NCBI GenBank assembly: GCA_934047225.1
Contig: CAKOHE010000039.1
Span: forward strand, 453,001-517,000
DNA from: Ypsolopha sequella
Taxonomy: Eukaryota > Arthropoda > Insecta > Lepidoptera > Ypsolophidae
Direction: 5' to 3'
DNA length: 64,000 nt
Positions within the stretch are counted from its first letter, which is position 1, and each line of letters starts with the position of its first letter. The notes beneath the pieces were generated by a model. It made no database searches and was not told the DNA's origin. It saw only the letters and a list, made by a program, of their open reading frames with translations. Shown here piece by piece: positions 1-10,599 of this stretch. A program made the translations under genes and the position numbers.

Positions 1-59
1 ATGCTTTACTTCGAGGTGGTCTGGTGTCGATCCGCTGTAATGTGCGACGACCATGTTAC

Positions 60-246
60 CTTAGCGAGGTAATTATCGTTGTTCAACTTGGCATTCTCGA
101 TGATGGGCGCCAGCAACGTTCTGACGGTCTCCACAAAGCGCGAGATGGTGAGCGGACGGGAGAACGAGCCATCCATGCCGCGCGCTGCCAGTGCTTCCTG
201 TACCTGCTGATGCAGCGCTCGGTGCCATGCCGGGTTCGATAATGGT
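60..246 (-). CDS. Internal exon, unidentified host gene
   Basis: On the minus strand a pyrimidine-rich tract ending CAG sits just above position 246, and the exon ends AAG followed by GTAAC at position 59. Between them one frame stays open for 62 codons after a single leading base. The peptide is balanced in composition and looks globular, with an AWHRALHQQVQEAL helix-like stretch, then SRPLTISRFVETVRTLLAPI and ENAKLNNDN. GC content is well above the surrounding intron, which supports coding. I do not recognise the family. The start methionine proposed by simple ORF calling lies in intron sequence and is not real. Confidence 0.6.
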
Positions 247-859
247 CTGGGAACAAGTACAAATAACAACACTTGTACCATATTATGTACGTAGGAATCT
301 TCGCCACGCTCCGGCTAAGGTCGTATTTCCGAACGCTTTCTATACAATCTGCGTGCGGTTCTAATTGTTTGCAGATGTTTTAAAATTACTTTGACTTCTA
401 TTTTCTCCCTAAGTTTCTTATAGGGGGCTGCACTATGCTAAAATTCAGTCCTGCTCTAACGCTTTTGTTTTTTAACTGTCTATCCTGCTATAATCAGATG
501 TCGCGCACGCAAAACTTCAGTTATTTTGAAATCGCGGCTATATTAGGACAATAATTATACATTTCTTTATGTAATAAAGATGGGTTTTTCTAGTAAGTAT
601 CTGCGTGTGTTGATTTCGTTTCAATAGGTTTTGAAATATGGAAACTGAATCGCTTTTTTCATAAAAGTCATGCTTTTTTAAAAGTAGTGTAATTAAAAGA
701 AGATTTAAAGTATGTTTATATAAAGTGTAATTAATAATTGCCTTGAGTCACAAAACACGCCATAGTTTTGTTCAAATTAGTACCATCTAGATTGACGGAC
801 CTGAATCCAATGCAAAACTGATGTTTAGTAAGGCTCTTACTGCAATTCCATAAAGCGCG
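247..859. other. AT-rich non-coding stretch
   Basis: No open frame with coding character, tandem repeat or inverted repeat was seen here. It is probably intron or intergenic DNA beside the exon at 60-246. Confidence 0.5.
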
Positions 860-1300
860 TTTCTATGTTGGCGTCTCTCTTACGCCAGGGCCACAGCTTC
901 AGGCTTCTGTCGGCGCTTTTTGCTGCGCTTCCAGGCGGTTTTTGCGACGAGCTTTGCCTTGCCACGACACCCGTCGGCGCCTTCTACCGCATCAGATGTA
1001 TAGCGCGCTCGCTCGCTCAAAGAGTTCGACACTAGGTTCGTCGTGTGCGCTCGATCACTGTTTCAACCGCCCGCCTCCCCGCACACCGCCGTCCCGAGAG
1101 CGCAAGTCACTCGAAGCCGGACAAGACGCGCGAGATGCGACCCATGGCCGGCACTATACAACTTCATACATTTGTTCTCTCCGCCTGCGCCGTCGCAAGA
1201 AGAACCGCTTGGCGCGCCTCTCGAAGCCTGGAGCTATGGCCGACCGGTTACACTTGTGTGGATAAAGCGCCCGGCAATGAATCACTGATCTCGACCCAAC
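860..1300. promoter_or_regulatory. GC- and CpG-rich island, possible promoter region
   Basis: About 440 bases are strongly GC-rich and full of CpG, including GCGCTCGCTCGCTC at about 1007-1020, in otherwise AT-rich DNA. All frames are short, overlapping and low in coding character. It lies between a minus-strand exon (60-246) and a plus-strand exon (1571-1770), so a divergent promoter with first exons is one reading. That role is inference; a GC-rich transposon remnant is the alternative. Confidence 0.3.
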
Positions 1301-1364
1301 AACGCCACTTTTTCTGTTCGACGAGGCTTCTAAGAAAGGATTCAAAAATAATTTTTAGGATTCC

Positions 1365-1490
1365 GTACCTCCAAATGAAAAAAAGGAACCCTTATAGGAT
1401 CACTGTTCTGTTTGTCAAGACCCTTTTGCTCGGGCCCCATGTACGATATCAAGTTGAAACTGATACCTCCTACAGAAGTCTACGGCAGGT
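1365..1490 (-). repeat. Dispersed repeat fragment (tail part)
   Basis: The reverse complement shares long blocks with 20545-20707, including TATCAGTTTCAACTTGATAT, GGGGCCCGAGCAAAAGG and GTGATCCTATAAGGGTTCC. This is an interspersed family with no coding capacity visible here. Confidence 0.6.
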
Positions 1491-1570
1491 TTCTAACCCG
1501 ACGCGAAAAAAGTGGACGAATATTGAAGGGATTGTGTCCATCCATACTCATTGATCATCCTCTGTTGCAG

Positions 1571-1770
1571 GCACAGTGAACGCGTCGGGTGCGGGCACGT
1601 CCTCCCCTCGGCGCGTGACCGCCCCCGTGGTGCACCTGGCGCCCGCCGCCCTCCACCAGAAGCAGATCCAGCTGCAGCACGCGCAGCAGCCCGTCGTGGT
1701 CGCGCAGTCGCACATACACCACATACAGCCCAACAAGCTGAAGGTGTTGCACGCGCACCCTCTCACGCAG
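1571..1770 (+). CDS. Internal exon, His/Gln-rich host protein
   Basis: The acceptor CTGTTGCAG ends at 1570 and the donor GTCAGT starts at 1771. After two leading bases there are 66 open codons and the exon ends in phase 0. The protein is Ser/Gly/Pro-rich at first (SGAGTSSPRRV), then Gln/His-rich (HQKQIQLQHAQQPVVVAQSH, then IHHIQ). Such low-complexity sequence is common in nuclear regulators, but I cannot name the gene. GC is high, unlike the flanking DNA. The next phase-compatible plus-strand exon is 12040-12123, across a repeat-filled interval of about 10 kb. Confidence 0.65.
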
Positions 1771-3319
1771 GTCAGTCTATACCTCTATCTGACTAGAAAA
1801 TATAATTTGCACGAATTCGGATTATCATATTGACTTTGGATAACAATTGAACAATAGAGACACGTGTTCGGTAACTCACGACTCACGGTGACCAGCTAGT
1901 GTTGATATTTCTAATTCTCTTAGAAGTAACCAAGATAATTTTAATGTAAGAAAAAGAGTTACTTATACAAGGTGAAATTTTTAGCCAAATTCATACTTTA
2001 GACTTGGTAAGTGCTCAGTATCAAGGTTATGACCCATAACTAAATCTTCCTTGGTCATCGCCTAGCTAAGAGAATTAAGATAATCAATTGTTGTGTTTGT
2101 TTGAATGACGAATATTTTTTTTTTCATTTCCTTTCTTTCTAATTTCTAAAAAAAATATCGGTAACGCGCCTGTCATGTAAGCAGGAGGTCGTAGGTTCAA
2201 ATCGTGGACCGAGTAGTTTTTTCAAAAATATTTGTGCCTTTAAAGGAGACGGTCAGTTCCCCATTAGCAAAATGCCTTAATAGAGTACACAAATATATTG
2301 TCAATGATAAAGAACAAATTCAAAATAACACGGTTTGACTATCCATTTAAAACGAACACCATCTTTTAATAACTTTTTATGATAAATCGTTTTTATTTTG
2401 AGGTTATTTTCATATGGCATTGTGTCTCTAATTATTATCTCATTAATTGTATTATATTATTTCATATTATTTCATATGGCATTGTGTCAATATTTATTAT
2501 ATTTACATTTATATTATTAAACGTCCAAGAAAAAGAGGCCAATGAGCCAACAAGGTCTTTGCCGTTGGACTTTACATTTATATTTAAATTCACATAAATA
2601 TAAATGAATGAGTTTTTCAGTATTTCAATATTTCAGTACTTATTGTGCTAGACGGGTAATATAAAATATGCTAGGGTAGGCCATCCTCTTAACGTGTTAA
2701 CTCGAGCTTCAGCAAACATACCTGCGTTACATGAGCGTCAGCCCATGAGGTACCTAAAGAAGTTATTACACTGCACACGAATGCCATCGTGAGATTTCAA
2801 CGTATATCGGGTCCAGAGCTGACACGTGTAGAAACTTTGACCGTTGAACAATCATATTGCCAATGATTGAAAGCACCCCGTCCATTGTCTATCTATGTTT
2901 GCATTGCCTTTTCTGTTTAAGGTCAGGATTTGGCTTTGGCCAAAATTTTTCGGCGTTATTAATCGTTCCTCCTTTGAGGAATACCGCAGGCACAACGTCT
3001 GGACGTAATAAAAATTTTGAAATGATCTCTTTAAGGGAAGAGGGTCATATTTTGATCCCGTACAAAAACAATTGTCGGCTCAGTTGTACGCTAAAATTAA
3101 AATAACTTTATCTATCGCCCAACCTATACTTCCTATCCATATTGAAATTTTGGGTAATCAAAAATACAACAAAGTACTCAGAAATCTTTTGTTGTCCAAA
3201 ACGTCTCATTTCCACACAGATTTTTCTCAAATAACAATTTTTTTTTAACAATTTATATACATATTGACCCCGTGGTAGTTCATAAACATTTGAAAAATGC
3301 AGTAGTTTAGTATGTAGGC
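1771..3319. other. Intronic/intergenic DNA with two repeat fragments
   Basis: Positions 1958-2075 contain a fragment beginning ACAAGGTGAAATTTTT that matches the left end of the element at 5888-6180. Positions 2161-2212 resemble the tRNA-derived head of a SINE, with a B-box-like GGTTCAAATC at 2193. The rest is AT-rich, with CATATGGCATTGTGTC duplicated near 2410 and 2471. No gene is seen. Confidence 0.5.
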
Positions 3320-3743
3320 TTAAGGGGCTATACCGTGAAAATTGACACTTTTTGAAGTTATTTATCTGCTCTTTTAATGAAGTTCTAAGTAAATCAAATT
3401 AGTATAACAATTTTGGGATCTTTTACTAGATTTTAGTCTATCAGAAACGCGATAGGAGGAATTTCATTCGATAGAAATAATTATTGAAATCAGGTCTAAA
3501 TTTACAGTTTTTTTGATATTCTGACAAATTAGGATAGCATACAGACTTGAAAAATATTTATTTAGATGGGTTTTAACTACACCTAAATTACTGGTTATGA
3601 AATTTTTTGTATCTATTTTAGTTAATTTTGCATTAATTTAAAACCGACTTTTTGACATTTTTCCCCGATTCCGTCCCTTTCGCACTGCGGGTCTTTCTGC
3701 CTGGAGTAACGGGGACCTTTGCTAGCACGGTATATCACCTTAA
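3320..3743 (+). mobile_element. TTAA-flanked MITE, family 1
   Basis: The element begins TTAAGGGGCTATACCGTG and ends CACGGTATATCACCTTAA, so it has imperfect terminal inverted repeats with TTAA at both edges, as expected for piggyBac-type target duplication. There is no transposase. Internal blocks such as CTATCAGAAACGCGAT and CTAAATTACTGGTTATG recur in the copy at 10600, and the 3' half (ACCGACTTTTTG) recurs at 4042 (inverted) and 10086. Confidence 0.75.
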
Positions 3744-4041
3744 TAGGATAGCAATAAAACGTTAAGAGCTAGGACACGAAATCACGGTAAAAAGATACCG
3801 TCTAGCCTCGTTATTGACGAGCGTGATTGTATTCTTTTCGTCCATTGATTCCTTTTCCTGTGATTGAGTGAATGAGATGGCAACAGAAATACCCACTTAA
3901 ATAATTTACGTTTTTATCTCTGACACAACCCGCTGCTATTTTGCAATACTCAAGTTTAATGCATGTAGTTACGAAATAGACTGTTGTGACTAGAGTATTG
4001 TAAGTAAGAAAGTAGATGAAACCGTCGTCGTTATCAACCAT

Positions 4042-4466
4042 TTAAGGCGATATGTAAAAGTTATAGCGTCCCCGTTACTCCATATGCTAAAAAGTCCTCA
4101 GTGCGACAGGGATGGATTCGTGGAAAAGTAGCAAAAAGTCGGTTTTATATTAATAAAAAATGTACTAAAGTTGCTATCAAAATTTCGTTTAACTGGTCTT
4201 AGATACCGTTAAAACCCATCTCATAAAATATAATTGCAGTCTATATGTCATTCTAAATTGTCAAACCAGGAGAATTGGTGTCGAAAAGGAACTAATTTCA
4301 ATAAATATTTCTATCGAACCGAATTTCTCCAATCGCGTTTCTGTTTTAACAGATCCCTAGAAAAAGAATCCAAAAATAATATACTATTTTATCAAAATAA
4401 TACATTATTTGCTGAAGTAAATATGCAAGTCCTTAAAGTGTCGATTTTTTTTCCGTAGCGCCTTAA
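4042..4466 (-). mobile_element. TTAA-flanked MITE, family 1, inverted copy
   Basis: TTAAGGCGATATG on the left and CGTAGCGCCTTAA on the right form terminal inverted repeats. Read in reverse, the sequence lines up with 3320-3743: CGACACTTTAAGG, then AGAAACGCGATTGGAG, and at the other end the ACCGACTTTTTGCTACTTTTCC block. The two copies lie only 300 bases apart in opposite orientation. Confidence 0.7.
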
Positions 4467-4483
4467 GTGGAAATAGAAAATAA

Positions 4484-4760
4484 GCAGCGGTAGCTCAGGG
4501 GTAGAACGCTGGCCTCTTAATCTCGAGATTCAGGTTTGATCCCGGTCGAGCACACACCACTGAGTTTTTTTTAATGTATGTGCATAGTATTTGTTCTTAC
4601 TGACCATTTGCTGAACGTTGAAGGAAAGTATAGTAAGGAAAGTCGCATGCACTAAAAAGTGTGAATTTGTGCCCGAAGTACGGCGATAGGGCTCACCACC
4701 TAACGTTGGGAAGTAATAATCAGCGACAAAACGCGGGTGTACCTACCGAGTGTGGACCGT
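4484..4760 (+). repeat. tRNA-derived SINE
   Basis: The head carries an A-box-like TAGCTCAGGGGTAGAACGC and a B-box-like GGTTTGATCCC, typical of RNA polymerase III promoters inherited from a tRNA. The body has the TTGCTGAACGTTGAAGGAAA motif and a block around CGATAGGGCTCACCACC. The same body recurs at 5640-5800, 48500-48655 and, inverted, near 7140-7205. It does not fold into a convincing functional tRNA. Confidence 0.7.
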
Positions 4761-5051
4761 GACTTGGATTTCACAGTTCACACTCAGAACACCTCTGACG
4801 CTACCTTGGGGATTCATGTCGTGTTATATTAGTATCAACTTATTTAACTAATTGTCAGGTGGTTTAGTGATATTACCGTTACCCAGGCGGACAATAGCAC
4901 CAAATTTGGTATGGCCCTACCTTAGTGTGTACTGATAAATATTAGCTTTGGTACCCTCTATGATGACAAGCTTATTGCACCGTCTCGCTAAACGTGATTA
5001 TAAAACCCAGCCAGTGAATTACGATGATTTCAAAACATGTGCACACACTGA

Positions 5052-5160
5052 AGCAGCAATAGCTCAGTCCGTACTGGACTCGCAATCTTGAGATCCGGGA
5101 CTCAAACACAGTTTCTGTTCGGATCCAGTTTTTTCTGAATTGATGTACGTGCAAATCATT
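5052..5160 (+). repeat. SINE head fragment
   Basis: An A-box-like AATAGCTCAGTCCGTACTGG is followed by a degraded B-box region (GATCCGGGACTCAAAC) and then the start of the SINE body (TGATGTACGTGCAAATCATTT). It is a truncated relative of the element at 4484. Confidence 0.5.
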
Positions 5161-5206
5161 TGTATACTTACTACTTGCTCTTAATCAGGCTCGTAGCAGG
5201 CGTACG

Positions 5207-5229
5207 CCAGGGCAGGTAGCCTGCCCTGG
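5207..5229. repeat. Short perfect palindrome
   Basis: A perfect 10-bp inverted repeat, CCAGGGCAGG and CCTGCCCTGG, is separated by three bases. It is GC-rich within AT-rich DNA. No function is assigned. Confidence 0.6.
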
Positions 5230-5534
5230 AAAATATTGAGCCTACCCTAACCGCTAGCCAGAGCTTGCTGAGGATTTCGAGTTAATAATAATAACGAAAC
5301 TAAGCATTATTTACCTGGGGATCAAATGAGTGCACCAAAAACACAATAATCTATAGGGAAATACGTTCTATAAAATTAAGGGTCCGAAAAATATTGACAG
5401 AGTCTAAAAGACAACACAAAAACTAAATCAACGCGGGCAAAACATAGTTATGGATAATTTCAGCTTTCAGCCTACCTTAATTTTTTCTCAGTCTGGCTAC
5501 GGCCGTCTTATATAGCTTGACAAAGTCATGCTAA

Positions 5535-5634
5535 CCGCGTCCACGGGCCCGGGGTACAGGGGCTGGGAGAAGGCCTCGGAGGGGATGTGTGTGGTGTGGC
5601 GGGAGGGCCAGCGAGCGCGACGCGTTGTCGCGGT
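5535..5634 (+). other. GC-rich block, possible exon
   Basis: About 100 GC-rich bases end with GCG followed by a good donor, GTAAGC. A plus-strand frame is open (GWEKASEGMCVVWREG within it), but no convincing acceptor was found. The minus-strand frame is also open (HIPSEAFSQPLYPGPVDAV) without good splice sites. Either strand could be coding. Confidence 0.25.
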
Positions 5635-5639
5635 AAGCA

Positions 5640-5800
5640 CGAAGTTGACAAGTTATAGTAGAAAAATTAGACTTAATCTAAACACTTGCTGAATGGTAAA
5701 GGAGAAAATTGCGAGGTATACTTGTTTGCCCTAAAAAGTGTGTGCGTGCGTGATGTACTGGGATTAGGCGGACCCCCTAATGGATGTTAAAATCAGGCTG
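5640..5800 (+). repeat. SINE body fragment
   Basis: The ACTTGCTGAATGGTAAAGGA block and a downstream CCTAAAAAGTGTG match the body of the SINEs at 4484 and 48500. The tRNA-like head is missing, so this copy is 5' truncated. Confidence 0.5.
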
Positions 5801-5887
5801 CCAGTGTCAGTGAACGATTTTTACATTTATAGGTTTGGCAGGCTGCACTGCATCTTGACGTGAAAATATGATGTTTGTGTTTTTTGA

Positions 5888-6180
5888 GCACCTTATACAA
5901 GGTGAAATTTTACCAACCGCCCGAATTCACACTGGAGACTCGGTTAGTGATCAGGAACAAGGATTAATGATTCTTTTTTTCGAAACCATAAATAAATATT
6001 TTTGTTCCAATACAAACTGGACTAGTTCAAATACAATTCCTAGTACAGGCAGTACGGGAGCAAGAAAAAATATTTTTCGAATTTCACCCGAAAGTACATT
6101 AAACATTGTTCCTGATCACAAGCAGAGTCTCCAGTATAAATTCGGGCGGTTGAATAAATTTCTAGAATTCAGATCTAAGT
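5888..6180. mobile_element. Foldback MITE-like element
   Basis: The left arm from about 5905 reads ACCGCCCGAATTCACACTGG and continues through GTGATCAGGAACAA. The right arm ending near 6155 is its reverse complement with a few changes (TTGTTCCTGATCAC through AATTCGGGCGGT). The left edge ACAAGGTGAAATTTT recurs at 1963, and a relative beginning ACAAGGTGACTTTC is at 62373. No coding capacity is seen. Confidence 0.6.
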
Positions 6181-6389
6181 TGGCGTTTGAACCCCCACAT
6201 CAAATCACCAAAATACATAGAACTAGATAATTGAAAGTGACCTTTAGTTCTGCAAGCTCCTCTGATGTAAAATACAGGATGGTTGAATACTTCTTAGGTA
6301 AGACGTCAATGTATGGCTTCCAGAACGAATCTGTAAAAAGAAATAGATATGATAAGCCATTATTTTTTATTTAATTAGATACATTAAAT

Positions 6390-6560
6390 AATCTGGGTGA
6401 CCTGGATGTTAAGATGAAGTTGCGGAAGCCGGAAAATGGCGATAGTAATCGTCCATACGAACAACTTTTACTAGGGAACCAAACCCATACATTGCTATCT
6501 CCTTGTACTGTTCGCAATACTAAAAATAACGTTGCTAGATGGCGTTACTTGTCTCACTGG
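6390..6560. mobile_element. Half copy of TA-flanked MITE
   Basis: TTAAGATGAAGTTGCGGAAG and the following GCCGGAAAATGGCGATAGTA match the terminus of the element at 15588-15853. Only one end is recognisable, so this is a fragment. Confidence 0.55.
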
Positions 6561-7602
6561 AAATAAAATTTGTCTGAAATCGACGATTTATAGCATTTTA
6601 CTGTTCTGGTTCATCATATTTATTTATTTTATGAATAAAAACACAAAATTTTCATAACATCGCATCAGAAAATAGTGAATTCTTAATCAGGTGTTTTTAA
6701 CATTTTTTTTCATTAAACTTTCTGTGGTAAGTTGGCAATCTAACTAAGCGTGCAGATGGTTATTCTAAATTCCGGTAGATGGCGCACAACAATCATCGAT
6801 AATGTATGGCAAAGCCTATTATGTTCTACTACGATGATAATGAAGAAAACCGCATTCAAATCCTTTGAGTGGTTATCGAGTTAAAACGGAACATACATGG
6901 GTACACACATACAGACAGACAGACAAAAATTCTAAAAATTGTAGTTTGGCCTCAATACATTACAAAAGTAATAAATAACCCATTTCATTTAATATGTCAG
7001 AGGTATTCCCGAGTGTGAACTATGAATTGCAAATCACAGAACATACTCGGTATACCCGTATTTAACCGACGATTATTACGTCCCAACATGATGGGTGGTG
7101 ATCGAGCCCTATCGCCATTCTTCGGGGACAAAAACACGATTTTTAGGGCATGCAGGTTTCCTCACGATGTTTTCCATCACCGTTCAGCAAGTGGTAAATA
7201 TTAGGTAATATGAACATTAATTTCATTTAAAATTTCGCAAAATGTACAGACAGACAGACACGACTCGACTTTTTATACATTATTAGTACCTATACATCAG
7301 TCAACCATCTACCTTATAACTGATTAAAAATACTTAAAGTCTCAATTAAACAAAATATGTGCATTGAAATACGCTTTATTTACCTAACACACAATACTCA
7401 TACATACCAGTATATAACTTTAGTCTTTGACTCAACTGTCATGCACGGTGGAGCGATTTATCCTCAGATTTATCGTATGCCATGTGTCGCGTATTATCGT
7501 ATTCTATAAGAAATATCTTTTACATAGATTCAATCCTCATTTTTTTTAAATACATAGTTATGGTCAAAAGTAAAAAAAGTGAGAGCTAAGTGTATATATA
7601 AT
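6561..7602. other. Non-coding DNA with SINE fragment
   Basis: This is AT-rich sequence. ATTACGTCCCAACATGATGG at 7075-7094 recurs at 15947-15966. Around 7155-7196 GCAGGTTTCCTCACGATG and TTCAGCAAGTGG match the reverse complement of the SINE body. Short CAGACAGACAGACA runs occur near 6912 and 7247. No gene is seen. Confidence 0.45.
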
Positions 7603-7823
7603 TAAATTATTATTACATACGGCTTGAACACTCACGTGTGATTGTTGTTGACTATATGCCAACCGTTTCACCGATACAATTTCGGCATTATCAAGGCGAG
7701 TTCACCGTCGTTGTCAAACGGGCACTGGCAGCCGCCGATCGGCGAGCTGTATCGGTGAAACGGTTGGCATATGGTCAACAACAATCACACGTGAGTGTTC
7801 AAGCCGTATGTAATAATAATTTA
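7603..7823. repeat. Long hairpin, 75-bp inverted repeat
   Basis: The arms at 7603-7677 and 7749-7823 are reverse complements over 75 bases with one mismatch (GACTATATG against GACCATATG), separated by 71 bases. The arms are far less diverged than random DNA would allow, so this is a recent foldback insertion or an inverted duplication. The open frame across it is an accident of the palindrome. It lies about 50 bases before the terminal exon at 7875. Confidence 0.85.
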
Positions 7824-7874
7824 GTATGTCAGCTCACGCGAGTTTTAATATTATATAATTATTTTATGTTTCAG

Positions 7875-8028
7875 GTTCATCTCGTGGCCAGAATTCGAAC
7901 AGTGCCCCTTCAGGGTAACGATGGAGAGCAATTTGCCGAAGTTCATATCAGCAATAGATAGTGACGACAAGGATAATATCGGTTCACATATAGACGATGA
8001 CTCAGATTCCTCAGATGTTGAAAATTAG
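7875..8028 (+). CDS. Terminal exon, acidic C-terminus, unidentified gene
   Basis: The acceptor TATGTTTCAG ends at 7874. After one leading base the frame reads FISWPEFEQCPFRV, then MESNLPKFISAIDSDD, and ends in an acidic tail (DDDSDSSDVEN) with TAG at 8026-8028. An AATAAA signal follows at about 8132. A second frame, open to a TAG at about 7959, is less protein-like. The family is not recognised. The chosen frame needs an upstream exon ending with two extra bases, so it does not follow directly from the 1571-1770 exon. Confidence 0.6.
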
Positions 8029-8330
8029 CCCAATCATTCAATTTATTTAAAAGCTTAACTCGTTTAGCCTCTGTGACAAAATTGCATTTTGTCTATATTA
8101 TGTAAACGTGGGCAACGCGTACATTTTTAGAATAAAAGAATTTAAAAAGAAACCCTAGTTTATTTACTTTGTATATTCATATTATTTACAGTAACAACAG
8201 TACATCATAAATAAACTCAATATAATGTGTATCTCTATACAATATTCAATTTGGTTCAAGTTTTAAAATTACGAACATATAATTAAATTTTGCTTACAAA
8301 AAGAAAACAAATGGTTCTTCCGTCGGTTCG

Positions 8331-8402
8331 TCTGTCTGTCTGTCATATGTCTGTTTGTCTGTCATCTGTCTGTCTGTCTGTTGTCTGTCCGTCCATCTGT
8401 CT
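8331..8402. repeat. TCTG-rich microsatellite
   Basis: This is an imperfect run of TCTG/TGTC units in the DNA downstream of the terminal exon. The flanks (8029-8330 and 8403-8913) are AT-rich 3' flanking DNA with no other feature seen. Confidence 0.8.
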
Positions 8403-8913
8403 GAAGCAATTAAGCAATTGACCGGTTATTTATAATTATACTAGATTTGTTGTAACAAAACAGGGTTAACAATACTGCTTACATACATGTATACCAAATC
8501 ACCAAATTGGTTGATTAGTTTTTATGGGAATCCCAAACATACAGACAGGTTCAAACGATTTTATTACAAGTATAGATATTTAGATGGTTAGAATACAGAA
8601 AGCATTATCCACATTTTGGGCTTTCAATGGTTGGATATAAAGTAAAAATACAATGCAACTTTGCACCGAACATAGGGTATTTATCATATTAGTTGCAGTA
8701 CTCTGCAGAAAATAATGCACATCAGCTATCTTTGGCTTTGTAGAGCAAACTGTTAGTGCTTCATGCGACGGATATGACACTACGATACGATGTGCATTAT
8801 TAACTGCCGCGACCTGTAAATATATTAAATGGTAGATGCCTTTCATAGGTAAATATTTATGATTCATTAAATAGGTACTCGTAAGTATTCATTATTATGT
8901 GCAAAATTCTTGT

Positions 8914-9074
8914 AGCCGATTCTGAAGGCTTTAATTTTAGTCTTAGTGCTGTCAAAACTAGAATTATTTCAAAGTAATTTAGATTCTGTTCTTAGCATAT
9001 AAGGACTATTTAACAAAAAACTAAATTTAGTTTTGACAGCACTAAAACTAAAATTAAAGCCTTCAGAATCGGCT
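8914..9074. mobile_element. Foldback element with about 47-bp arms
   Basis: AGCCGATTCTGAAGGCTTTA at 8914 and its continuation to about 8961 are mirrored by the reverse complement at 9028-9074 (TAGTTTTGACAGCACTAAAA through CAGAATCGGCT). The spacer is about 66 bases. No gene lies inside. Confidence 0.8.
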
Positions 9075-9420
9075 TTAGTGTGTATGTTGCCATTGGTTTC
9101 TGAAAGATGGAATTTAAAAAAATGTATAAACTTTTTCGCAATTTTCGCTTTTGCTCTTTGGGTACGGAAACCTAAAAAGTTTTGTCGGTAGCTTTTACAA
9201 AATTAAAATGAGAGTTGAACTACGAAGATAAGAATCACCCCAAGGCTTCCCTGATCTGAGACATGACCCTAGGGTCAAGAGTGCAATGGCCCAATAAACC
9301 TGAATCAGGACGTGACTGGAACTATTACTAGAGGACCAGGCACGTATCCAGGTGGGTCCAGAGATCTGGAACACCCTTTAAGGATAACTTTGCAACAATT
9401 CTCTATTTTGGTCTAGGTAG

Positions 9421-9500
9421 GAACCTCGGTGGCGCAATTGGTAGCGCGCTTGTCTTGATAACAAGAGGTCGCAGGTTCGAATCCTGGCCCGGGGAATTTT
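9421..9500 (+). repeat. tRNA-like sequence, probable SINE head
   Basis: TCGGTGGCGCAATTGGTAGC resembles a tRNA D-arm with A box, and GGTTCGAATCC is a perfect B box. An anticodon-like stem CTTGT/ACAAG lies between. The acceptor stem does not pair well and the sequence runs into a T-rich body, so I favour a tRNA-derived SINE over a functional tRNA gene. Confidence 0.6.
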
Positions 9501-9764
9501 TTCAAATTATTGTCTTTGGATTTGTTTCTGATTGATCTTTTCTAGTTTGTAATGCACTCTAATAATATTTAGAGAATTCTCTATTTTTTGAGAAAAAGGA
9601 AGAAAATACTTGATCTAATCTATCATCACCGATGAGATATGAATACATGGCACAATTTTAAGGAGAGTTTAAAATTAAAAGCATGTAGTAATTTTTTGGC
9701 GGACTCCCCTCCTTGTTCAAAATACTAGATACGTGCCTGTAAATGGCCTAGGAGAGCAAACTGC

Positions 9765-9916
9765 AGTACAACCCGGTCACATTATCTCGAGACCTGGCGT
9801 CGATGACGTCACGTCGCGTCGGCGCTCAGATACAGAGCGCGGGGAGGTGAAAGGAGAACGGGGGCGGGTGGTTCGCATTCCAGCGAGGTCTCGAGATAAT
9901 GTGACCGGGTTGTACT
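9765..9916. mobile_element. Short MITE with perfect 31-bp inverted termini
   Basis: AGTACAACCCGGTCACATTA and 11 further bases at 9765-9795 are matched exactly in reverse complement at 9886-9916. The 90-base core is GC-rich. The element has no coding capacity. Perfect termini suggest recent insertion. No clear target duplication outside the arms was seen. Confidence 0.8.
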
Positions 9917-10085
9917 TTTTATTTTTACTTTATTTTTACGCGTCCCATTATATAACATCCTTAGATAAAGAACCCCAAAATAGAGTAAAGAACTTAGAGC
10001 ATTTACCAAGACAAAGAACGTCTTGTCTTTTGTAAATAAAATTTTGATTGGTCCAAAAAGCTTATAAACTTTTTGGATTGGTCAT

Positions 10086-10494
10086 TTAAGGCGATACCAA
10101 AAAATAAATGGGGTGTTTTCGAATCCATTTACTCTACTATAACGTCATCTACGTATTTCATTTTTGGTTAAATATTTATTGAGTATTTGAAAGGAAACGG
10201 ATGGAATGAAATTTTTTCGATAGAATTTAATTCCGAAAAGACCTCTAAATTGTTTAATTTATTCCTGTAATTCTGAAATCCTAACTAATTTCATTGTGAA
10301 ATTGCATTCAAAATGTGGATATTATGTATTTGTAAAGTCTCCTTGAAAATCTGTTTGACAAAATAGCTTAGTACATTTTATGTTAATGAAAAACCGACTT
10401 TTTGCTACTTTTCCACGAATCCGTCCCTCTCGCACTGAGGGTTTTTTCGCATATGGAGTAACAGGGACGCTAAAACTTTTACATATCGCCTTAA
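10086..10494 (+). mobile_element. TTAA-flanked MITE, family 1 variant
   Basis: The edges TTAAGGCGATACC and CATATCGCCTTAA are inverted repeats with TTAA at both ends. The right third (ACCGACTTTTTGCTACTTTT and beyond) matches 4042-4466 reversed. The left two thirds match 12130-12440. No transposase is present. Confidence 0.75.
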
Positions 10495-10599
10495 CACATT
10501 GAAGTAAGTTATATAGTGAAACACGTTCGTCAGATAATGTTGACAACTTCCTGTTATGGCAAAAATAAGTCAGTCACTTTACTTGTTTAAAGATTGTAC

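Noticed and set aside
1045..1554. 169-codon plus-strand open frame
   Set aside because: It crosses a GC-rich block and then a recognisable dispersed repeat (1365-1490), overlaps other frames of similar length and has no recognisable domain.
7638..7961. 107-codon plus-strand open frame
   Set aside because: It runs through both arms of the hairpin and across the splice acceptor at 7874; its residues mirror each other because the DNA is palindromic.
9421..9495. Functional tRNA gene
   Set aside because: The B box is perfect and an anticodon-like stem exists, but the acceptor stem does not pair and a SINE-like T-rich body follows.
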